NCBI GenBank assembly: GCA_902783065.1
Contig: CACZPV010000323.1
Coordinates: 1-10,291, forward strand
Reading direction: 5' to 3'
Origin: an uncultured Ruminococcus sp.
Lineage (GTDB): Bacteria; Bacillota; Clostridia; Oscillospirales; Acutalibacteraceae
DNA: 10,291 bases
Under the pieces are notes generated by a model. The model had not been told where the DNA came from and made no database searches. It worked only from the letters and a program-made list of their open reading frames with translations. A program made the position numbers and the translations under genes. Positions within the stretch are counted from its first letter, which is position 1. Every line of letters begins with the position of its first letter. This document shows, piece after piece, positions 6,139-10,291 of this stretch.

Positions 6139-6969
6139 TTATTGTCTGGACTTTAAATATGAAACGTATTCTTCAAGACTCATATTCAGAGTCTTCATTT
6201 TACCTGCATTGTCTTTTCCCACATATCGGAATTGTGTAGGATCAAATGCAAAACCGGTGCTTTTTTCCTTTCCCTCAGGATAGCGCAGAATAAACCCGAA
6301 TCGTGAAGCATTTCTGAGCATCCACCGGTATTCTTCAGAATCCGAAAAAACTGCAGCCCCTGTTTTTCCGAAAGTCACTGCAAGTCCGCTTTGACGTTCA
6401 CTATGGTTTTGTTCCGGAACGGTTTTTTCTGCCTTTTCAGATGCATTTGTACGGAAAAGGCTTTCTTCCGCCATGAGCTTGCTGACTTCTGCCTCATACA
6501 AGTCATGTTGTTCCTCAGCAGAAACATATCCTCCCGTAAGTTCCAGAGAAATATGTTCTTCCTCAGCCGATCGGAGCATTTCTTCCAGATCCTCCTCTAT
6601 TCCCCTGTCCACCTGTATTTGCTCCACATCAGCAAGATCCACTTTATAATTTGACGGCAAGGGTTCTTCCGGTGAAACTACCATCAATAATTTTTTATCA
6701 TCCATCGGTACGACATTCCGTTGGGACGATTCTGTTTCTGCGGCAGGCTGGTAACTATTAAAAAAACTTCGAAACTGATTCAATCCTACAATCAGCATTG
6801 CAATCAATATGACAATGATCAGTATTGGCAGTATCACCATTGCCTTTTTCAAACCGGCGCCTGCTTCTCCCTCCGGGACAAAACTGCCTGTTCTGCCTGA
6901 ACCATTCCGATGCTTCATCTGATTCTTTTTCAGTGCTGTCTTTGCATTAATCCTTTCATTTTTATTCAC
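6139..6969 (-). CDS. Membrane-anchored VanY-like (peptidase M15B) pseudoenzyme
   Basis: A 276-residue protein: basic cytoplasmic N-terminus (1-40), one membrane helix (~43-63), a linker with acidic stretches, and an extracytoplasmic domain (~120-276). This domain follows VanY/LdcB D,D- or L,D-carboxypeptidases step by step: the YRS region, SEHQTGLAVD, NA-RFGFILRYPEGKE--TG, EPWHFRYVG and a final LEEY. The fold match is strong (RFGFILRYPEGKEKSTGF, 223-240), yet the catalytic positions are changed. SEHQ is SERQ (190-193, zinc His to Arg192), the Asp of GLAVD is Thr199, EPWHFRYVG is DPTQFRYVG (zinc His to Gln246), and the Arg of YRS is Val149. It should not bind zinc and is probably a peptidoglycan-binding or scaffold protein. 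The start is GTG with GGTGA six bases upstream. It lies between nadA and spoIVFA on the same strand; its role is not known. Confidence 0.82.
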   Translation of the reverse strand: MNKNERINAKTALKKNQMKHRNGSGRTGSFVPEGEAGAGLKKAMVILPILIIVILIAMLIVGLNQFRSFFNSYQPAAETESSQRNVVPMDDKKLLMVVSPEEPLPSNYKVDLADVEQIQVDRGIEEDLEEMLRSAEEEHISLELTGGYVSAEEQHDLYEAEVSKLMAEESLFRTNASEKAEKTVPEQNHSERQSGLAVTFGKTGAAVFSDSEEYRWMLRNASRFGFILRYPEGKEKSTGFAFDPTQFRYVGKDNAGKMKTLNMSLEEYVSYLKSRQ

Positions 6970-6998
6970 ACTATGTCACCGCCCTGTAAAATGAATTT

Positions 6999-7023
6999 CC
7001 CGTCCCGCCTTAGGCGGAGCGGG
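6999..7023 (-). terminator. GC-rich hairpin between nadA and the VanY-like gene
   Basis: On the minus strand CCCGCTCCGCC (7023-7013) pairs with GGCGGGACGGG (7009-6999) across a 3-nt loop, with one mismatch and one G-T pair. The tail that follows is AAATTCATTTT, only partly T-rich. It could end the nadA transcript, but it lies just 29 bases before the next start codon, so it may instead sit in that gene's leader. Confidence 0.5.
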
Positions 7024-7052
7024 AATGATCACATCTGCTTTTATGCTATGCT

Positions 7053-7074
7053 CCGGCAAATCATTTGATGCCGG
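7053..7074 (-). other. Second small hairpin after nadA
   Basis: CCGGCA (7074-7069, minus strand) pairs with TGCCGG (7058-7053) around a 10-nt loop, 12 bases after the nadA stop. There is no T run behind it. It probably protects the mRNA end or acts with the next hairpin. Confidence 0.4.
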
Positions 7075-7085
7075 AAACATCGTTA

Positions 7086-8003
7086 TCAGCCGCCAAGCTC
7101 GATCATCTTGTCAATACATTTTCTTGCCTGAGAGATCGTTTCATCGCTCATGAGAATCTCCTCGCCGCCCTCGCCCCTTACACATTTCAGAACATCCACA
7201 AGGGTTGTTGCTTTCATATTCGGGCAGATCAGCTGCTTGGAAAGAGGATAAAAGTTCTTTTCAGGACATTCATACTGTAAATGTTCAGCAATACTGTTTT
7301 CTGTTCCTATAATAAATTCCTTTTTGTCCGAATTTTTTGCATATTCCATGATACCGGACGTAGACCCTGCATAATCCGCCAGTTCAACCACAGCAGGACG
7401 ACATTCCGGATGTACCAGCAGTTTTGCATCCGGATGCAGTGCCTTTGCCTTTTCCGCCTCTGTTAATGTCACTGCTGCATGAACAGGACAGCCTCCCTGA
7501 AGAAGTTTTATATTCTTCTCAGGAATCTGACCAGCTACATAGGCGCCAAGATTACAATCCGGAATAAAAAGAATATTCGGATTTTCAATTGCCTTAACAA
7601 TTTTTACAGCAGATGAAGATGTAACACATACATCACAAATTGTTTTCAGCTCAGCTGTTGTATTAATATACGCAACCACTGTATATCCATCATACATTTT
7701 TTTTACGCTTTCAATCATTTCCTTATCCATCTGTTCAGCCATAGGACATCCGGCTTCAGGACACGATAAAATCACCTTTTTTTCCGGTGAAAGCATTTTG
7801 ACCGTCTCCGCCATAAATCTGACGCCGCACATAATAACTGTCTTATTGGCAACAGAGGCAGCCTGCTTACTCAGCGCATAGGAATCTCCCGTAAAATCGG
7901 CAATTTCCAGTATTTCATGCGCCTGATAACTGTGTGCCAGTATACAAATATCGTTTTCTTTTTTAAGACGAAGTATTTCGTCCTGAATTTCCTTGATTTT
8001 CAT
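7086..8003 (-). CDS. nadA: Quinolinate synthase A
   Basis: A 305-residue cytoplasmic [4Fe-4S] enzyme that condenses iminoaspartate with dihydroxyacetone phosphate to quinolinate in de novo NAD synthesis. Family marks: AHSYQAHEI near residue 23-31, DFTGDSYALS (36-45), VIMCGVRFMAETVK (56-69), AGCPMA with Cys86, VAYINTTAELK, VTSSSAV (127-133), GGCPVHA with Cys171, HPECRP, and LICPNMKATTL with Cys260. The three cysteines 86, 171 and 260 have almost the spacing of the cluster ligands in Thermotoga NadA (83, 168, 254). The length is that of the family. GGAG lies nine bases before the ATG at 8003. No nadB or nadC is adjacent, although the three usually travel together in Firmicutes; they must be elsewhere or beyond the window. 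The upstream gap is 313 bases, so it has its own leader. Confidence 0.96.
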   Translation of the reverse strand: MKIKEIQDEILRLKKENDICILAHSYQAHEILEIADFTGDSYALSKQAASVANKTVIMCGVRFMAETVKMLSPEKKVILSCPEAGCPMAEQMDKEMIESVKKMYDGYTVVAYINTTAELKTICDVCVTSSSAVKIVKAIENPNILFIPDCNLGAYVAGQIPEKNIKLLQGGCPVHAAVTLTEAEKAKALHPDAKLLVHPECRPAVVELADYAGSTSGIMEYAKNSDKKEFIIGTENSIAEHLQYECPEKNFYPLSKQLICPNMKATTLVDVLKCVRGEGGEEILMSDETISQARKCIDKMIELGG

Positions 8004-8210
8004 AAACTAAACGCTCCAATTTTTATTTTCCCGCCGTACTGTTCTGCTTTTAGTCATTCGTACTTATAGTACCCAGCCAGCAGCAATAAAATAGCAGCTA
8101 TGTTTTCATGCAGATAAGACCCGCTGCTAAAAATATTCAAAAAACATTTATTACATAATTCTTGCGTCACCGAGTGCCGCCCTTTGTAACACATTTTTCA
8201 GATTGTTTCA

Positions 8211-8242
8211 ACTATATCATTTCCAAAATTTGCAGTTGTCAA
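8211..8242 (-). promoter_or_regulatory. Weak candidate promoter of nadA
   Basis: On the minus strand a perfect TTGACA (8242-8237) is followed by TGATAT at 17 bp (8219-8214) or TATAGT at 20 bp (8216-8211). Neither pairing is ideal, but no better promoter lies between the two genes on this strand. It would leave a leader of about 200 nt. Confidence 0.3.
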
Positions 8243-8267
8243 GTTTAAAATGAATTTTGACAAGTTT
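8236..8267. repeat. Two direct repeats TTG(T/A)CAAGTTT, 21 bp apart
   Basis: TTGTCAAGTTT (8236-8246) and TTGACAAGTTT (8257-8267) differ at one base and start exactly 21 bp apart, two helical turns. A third TTGACA follows at 8270. The first box is also the minus-strand -35 of the proposed nadA promoter, so the array is well placed to be an operator. Confidence 0.4.
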
Positions 8268-8269
8268 CC

Positions 8270-8298
8270 TTGACATTTTATCAACGATATGATAAAAT
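8270..8298 (+). promoter_or_regulatory. Strong sigma-A-type promoter facing into the rubredoxin gene, antisense
   Basis: TTGACA (8270-8275), exactly 17 bp, TAAAAT (8293-8298) on the + strand. It overlaps an inverted repeat ATTTTATC (8275-8282) / GATAAAAT (8291-8298). Transcription would start near 8305 and run antisense into the flavin reductase-rubredoxin gene; there is no sense gene for it. Confidence 0.5.
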
Positions 8299-8316
8299 TT
8301 GAATATCCCCAAAAAA

Positions 8317-8964
8317 CTATGTTTCTTTTTTGAAAACAGATTTAGGCGCACCGCAAATGGGACAAACCCAATCATCCGGAAGTTCTTCAAATGGAATCAG
8401 ACTGTCGTTATATTCATATTTGCAGATCGTGCAGATATATTTTTCGACTTCTTCTTCTTTTTCAGCAACATATGTCGGAGCATATTTCGGAGATTTTCCT
8501 TTGATCACATTACGGTAAAAATCATATGTCATTGGTTTGCCCTTGATTTTTTCACTGCCGGCGACAGGTTCGGCAATAAAAATAGTATGCGTTACTGTTT
8601 CTACCTGATGTACGACTTTACACAGAAACCAACAGCAAATATCCTCCTGAATTACGGGAGCGCCCTCTCTGAGAATTTTATACCTTACGTTAGCCAGCTT
8701 ATCGGTATCACGTCCGGATGTATATCCGAGCGCACCGATTGCCGTACCGGATGTGTTTTCCGAAAGAACGCTTACAGTAAATTCCCCATATTTTTTAATA
8801 CATTCATTGGTGTAATTGTTGTGGTTAACGCTGACTGCAATGGTCATAGGCAAGGACGAGATCTGCATAACCGTATTAACTATGCAGGCATTCGGCGCAC
8901 TGTCCCCTTTTACCCCTACGGCAAACATTCCGTAGGAAAGGGAAGTTAGTATTTTGTCGTACAT
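8317..8964 (-). CDS. hrb: Flavin reductase-rubredoxin fusion (high-molecular-weight rubredoxin, Hrb)
   Basis: A 215-residue cytoplasmic redox protein. Residues ~1-160 are a flavin reductase-like FMN-binding split barrel (SYGMFAVGV, NACIVNTVMQ, VSVLSE, GYTSGRDTDKL). Residues ~175-215 are rubredoxin with the iron ligands Cys178, Cys181, Cys201 and Cys204 (YICTICKYEY and WVCPICGAPKSVF). The loop between the two knuckles is about ten residues shorter than in free rubredoxins. In Moorella, Hrb passes electrons from NAD(P)H to the flavodiiron protein FprA or to rubrerythrin for oxygen, peroxide or NO removal, so a protective role for an anaerobe is likely; no such partner is in the window. AGGAG lies seven bases before the ATG, with a good promoter upstream. 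A 216-codon frame on the opposite strand is a shadow. Confidence 0.92.
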   Translation of the reverse strand: MYDKILTSLSYGMFAVGVKGDSAPNACIVNTVMQISSLPMTIAVSVNHNNYTNECIKKYGEFTVSVLSENTSGTAIGALGYTSGRDTDKLANVRYKILREGAPVIQEDICCWFLCKVVHQVETVTHTIFIAEPVAGSEKIKGKPMTYDFYRNVIKGKSPKYAPTYVAEKEEEVEKYICTICKYEYNDSLIPFEELPDDWVCPICGAPKSVFKKET

Positions 8965-9021
8965 ATTTTAGCTCCTTTCGATGATAAGCAATTTGCCTGT
9001 CCTAAATTATTTTTCAATCTA

Positions 9022-9050
9022 ATAATACCACAATATGCACCGATTTACAA
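9022..9050 (-). promoter_or_regulatory. Promoter of the flavin reductase-rubredoxin gene
   Basis: On the minus strand TTGTAA (9050-9045), 17 bp, TATTAT (9027-9022), with a TGG directly before the -10 (extended -10). The start near 9015 gives a leader of about 50 nt. I see no clear PerR- or Fur-type palindrome. Confidence 0.65.
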
Positions 9051-9160
9051 GATTTTTTTAGTATTTTTCATCAATTAAATTTCCACAATATCATCCCATC
9101 AGTCATCTTTGTACAATTTATTGCTTTTTTGGCTATAATCCGGATCCGTGAAACCCGGTA

Positions 9161-9189
9161 TTGATAAACATTAAAAATTTAGTTATAAT
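9161..9189 (+). promoter_or_regulatory. Strong sigma-A promoter with no gene behind it
   Basis: TTGATA (9161-9166), exactly 17 bp, TATAAT (9184-9189). A second TATAAT at 9134-9139 lacks a good -35. Transcription on the + strand would start near 9196 and cross a GC-rich hairpin region toward the end of spoVAC. No ORF with a ribosome binding site follows. Confidence 0.55.
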
Positions 9190-9195
9190 GCGAAG

Positions 9196-9369
9196 TTTTA
9201 TTCTTTATTATATATTTCAGAAAATCACCTGTCAGATTTGCTTTTTCTTCTGATCCTCTTGCCCCTACCCGATGAGAAGCGGATTGCAGGGGACGGCTGC
9301 GGTCATGCTGAGCACGCACGCAGCCTGAAAATCACCCGGGTGTAAATATTTTTCATGTACAACAGCCGT
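9196..9369 (+). ncRNA. Possible small structured RNA
   Basis: Downstream of the orphan promoter lie CCCCT / AGGGG (9262-9266 / 9288-9292) with an inner CCG / CGG pair, then GGCTGCG / CGCAGCC (9295-9301 / 9319-9325), then the palindrome CACCCGGGTG (9333-9342). The core is much more GC-rich than its surroundings. The exact 10-mer GAAAATCACC flanks it at 9220-9229 and 9327-9336. No terminator with a T run is clear except possibly the stem-loop at 9363. Alternatives are a small insertion or a terminator region of spoVAC. Confidence 0.35.
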
Positions 9370-9382
9370 TTAAAAACGGCTG
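9363..9382. terminator. Hairpin overlapping the spoVAC stop codon
   Basis: CAGCCGTT (9363-9370) and AACGGCTG (9375-9382) form a perfect 8-bp stem with a 4-nt loop; the TAA of spoVAC (9372-9370) is in it. Neither strand has a proper T run after the stem, so it may act as a weak bidirectional terminator or mRNA end. Confidence 0.45.
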
Positions 9383-9810
9383 AAATAATAAAATATTCCG
9401 TAAAGTACGGAAGCAGCTGTTCCATAGGCAATCACCGGACCGGCTATTATAAACATTTTTGCGCCTGTACCGGGTACAAGTCCCTCACTTTTAAACTCCA
9501 TTGCAGGGGATGCAACAGCATTTGCAAATCCGGTAATTGGCACCAGTGTTCCCGCACCTGCTTTTTTGGCAATATTGTCATACCAACCAAGAAACGTGAA
9601 TGCAATACCGATAAAGACAAGTGTAACACTTGTCAGACAGGAAACATCCTTTTCCGGCAGCCCCAACATACCGTATGAGTCACTGATCAGCTGACCGATC
9701 ATACAAATCGTTCCTCCGATCAGAAATGCACCTATACAATCTGTAAGAAGTTTGCTTCGCGGAACCATTCCGTCTACCATTTTTGAATACTCATCTTTTG
9801 TCAGATTCAT
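9370..9810 (-). CDS. spoVAC: Stage V sporulation protein AC
   Basis: A 146-residue membrane protein, about the length of Bacillus SpoVAC (150). It has several hydrophobic segments and the family signatures: AFLIGGTICMIGQL (28-41), FLGWYDNIAKKAGAGTLVPITGFANA, and ASPAMEFKSEG. The charged N-terminal part before the first helix separates it from the shorter SpoVAE. SpoVAC is an inner-spore-membrane channel component, mechanosensitive when studied in isolation, needed for Ca-dipicolinate uptake in sporulation and release in germination. GAGGTG lies seven bases before the ATG. A sigma-G-like promoter can be proposed upstream. The usual partners spoVAD and spoVAE do not follow; the next 400 bases are gene-free. 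Confidence 0.92.
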   Translation of the reverse strand: MNLTKDEYSKMVDGMVPRSKLLTDCIGAFLIGGTICMIGQLISDSYGMLGLPEKDVSCLTSVTLVFIGIAFTFLGWYDNIAKKAGAGTLVPITGFANAVASPAMEFKSEGLVPGTGAKMFIIAGPVIAYGTAASVLYGIFYYFSRF

Positions 9811-9899
9811 AAAAATGACACCTCATTAATACTTAAACTTTCCGGGAAATAAGCAAAAAATTCCCTCTCGTTCCTTTAATCGAAACGGCAAGACAACAA

Positions 9900-9928
9900 T
9901 ATTATTTGTTGGTTTTCACGATATATTC
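9900..9928 (-). promoter_or_regulatory. Candidate sigma-G (forespore) promoter of spoVAC
   Basis: On the minus strand GAATA (9928-9924), 17 bp, AATAATA (9906-9900). The sigma-G consensus is about GHATR, 17-18 bp, CATnnTA; only the first base of the -10 differs. spoVA is sigma-G dependent in Bacillus. The region is AT-rich, so chance is a real alternative. Confidence 0.35.
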
Positions 9929-10099
9929 ATTTTTTAAATAATGAACTGTAAACCGGCGGACACTTCGCTGTAACCCCTGAAAGCTTTGAAAAATAAGTGG
10001 AAAGCAGCCGGGATAAAATGAAATCGGAAGGTCTTTTCTTTTGTAATACATCAAGTCTAATTCACAGATTCGTGTCTTGGCTAATAAAAAAAACAATAC
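9929..10099 (+). other. Intergenic leader of the cysteine desulfurase gene
   Basis: No gene is visible. TTGAAA (9986-9991) and TAAAAT (10014-10019) are the best promoter-like hexamers but are 22 bp apart, too far for a confident sigma-A call. I looked for T-box and other cysteine- or SAM-related leader motifs and saw none. Confidence 0.3.
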
Positions 10100-10111
10100 G
10101 GAGGAATTTGT

Positions 10112-10291
10112 TTGAACAACAAGGAGATTTATCTTGATAACAGCGCAACAACCCGTGTGTGTAAGGAAGCTGCGGAAAAAGCATTGCAGCTCATGACAGA
10201 ATACTACGGAAATCCGTCATCACTTCACTCCAAAGGACTGGAAGCAGAACACGAAATCGATTATGCAAGAAAAATAATTGCAAAATCGCTT
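10112..10291 (+). CDS. Cysteine desulfurase (NifS/IscS class V), N-terminal 60 residues
   Basis: The frame starts at TTG (10112), seven bases after GGAGG (10100-10104), and runs to the window end, so only 60 of about 380 residues are seen. IYLDNSATTRV at the start and YYGNPSSLHSKG (about residues 36-47) are the family signatures. These pyridoxal-phosphate enzymes take sulfur from cysteine for iron-sulfur clusters or tRNA thiolation. The catalytic Cys and the PLP lysine are beyond the window. The LDNSATT variant is, as I recall, common in the clostridial copies placed before thiI, so tRNA 4-thiouridine or thiamine sulfur transfer is possible; the gene to the right would decide. It is divergent from spoVAC. 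Confidence 0.93.
   Translation, partial: MNNKEIYLDNSATTRVCKEAAEKALQLMTEYYGNPSSLHSKGLEAEHEIDYARKIIAKSL

Larger units (their letters stand above)
8004..8316 (-). other. Long intergenic leader of nadA
   Basis: No gene is visible. On the minus strand the part near nadA can form a stem TAGCAGC (8129-8123) / GCTGCTA (8098-8092) with a 24-nt loop, and GC-rich patches such as GGCGGCACTCGGTGACG (around 8183-8167) alternate with AT-rich DNA. I do not recognise a known riboswitch. Regulation of nadA here, for example by a NiaR-type repressor, is possible but cannot be shown. Confidence 0.3.

Noticed and set aside
6139..6969. Calling the VanY-like gene an active D,D-carboxypeptidase or vancomycin-resistance gene
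   Set aside because: The zinc ligands and catalytic residues are replaced, and no van regulatory or ligase genes are nearby.
8299..8949. A 216-codon + strand frame opposite the flavin reductase-rubredoxin gene
   Set aside because: It is the antisense shadow of a well-supported gene, starts at TTG without a ribosome binding site, and has Phe-runs from complementing Lys/Glu codons.
9902..10096. A 64-codon minus-strand frame between spoVAC and the desulfurase
   Set aside because: No ribosome binding site or family resemblance; it covers the leader of the + strand gene.

Overview
The window looks like a chromosomal segment from an endospore-forming, low-to-mid-GC Gram-positive anaerobe of the class Clostridia. 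A Ruminococcus/Oscillospiraceae-type gut bacterium is my best guess. This rests on a SpoIVFA/SpoIVFB-like protease pair, spoVAC, a flavin reductase-rubredoxin fusion typical of anaerobes, oxygen-sensitive quinolinate synthase (NadA), strong AGGAG-type ribosome binding sites and two Glu/Ser- or Asp/Glu-rich lipoproteins. The species assignment is inference; I see no rRNA, tRNA, CRISPR array, intact insertion sequence or phage gene.

Layout. The left third is on the + strand: the 3' part of a YhgE/Pip-type membrane protein (1-1103) with a terminator, a roughly 680-base gene-free stretch with a possible non-coding transcript, a lipoprotein with two copies of a DUF4854-like domain (1785-2768) with a strong terminator, a 390-base gap holding a 68-bp tandem repeat and a good promoter, and a second small lipoprotein (3207-3731). 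A 19-bp perfect inverted repeat (3745-3798) separates these from a long leftward array.

The leftward array, in order of transcription, is: spoVAC (9810-9370), the flavin reductase-rubredoxin protein (8964-8317), nadA (8003-7086), a membrane-anchored VanY-like M15 protein without its zinc-binding residues (6969-6139), a SpoIVFA-like M23 protein (6038-5277), a SpoIVFB-like M50 intramembrane protease (5287-4655) and an OGG1-type 8-oxoguanine DNA glycosylase (4640-3816). The last three are tightly packed (11-nt overlap, then a 14-nt gap) and form one operon. A sequence matching the mother-cell sigma-E promoter consensus lies just upstream of the M23 gene. At the right edge a cysteine desulfurase begins on the + strand (10112 onwards), divergent from spoVAC.

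How the genes may work together. The M23/M50 pair should control regulated intramembrane proteolysis in the mother cell (pro-sigma-K processing in Bacillus), and SpoVAC belongs to the channel that moves dipicolinic acid into the forespore. The DNA glycosylase appears to be carried on the sporulation operon. NadA (a [4Fe-4S] enzyme) and the cysteine desulfurase (sulfur donor for clusters or thiolation) are metabolically related but not co-transcribed here.

The most unusual items are the M15 pseudoenzyme with every recognisable catalytic position replaced, the M50 protease that lacks the C-terminal CBS domain of Bacillus SpoIVFB, a lone spoVAC without spoVAD/spoVAE next to it, and two well-formed + strand promoters (8270-8298 and 9161-9189) that fire into gene-free or antisense DNA. 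I see no convincing multi-gene defence or other wholly new system.
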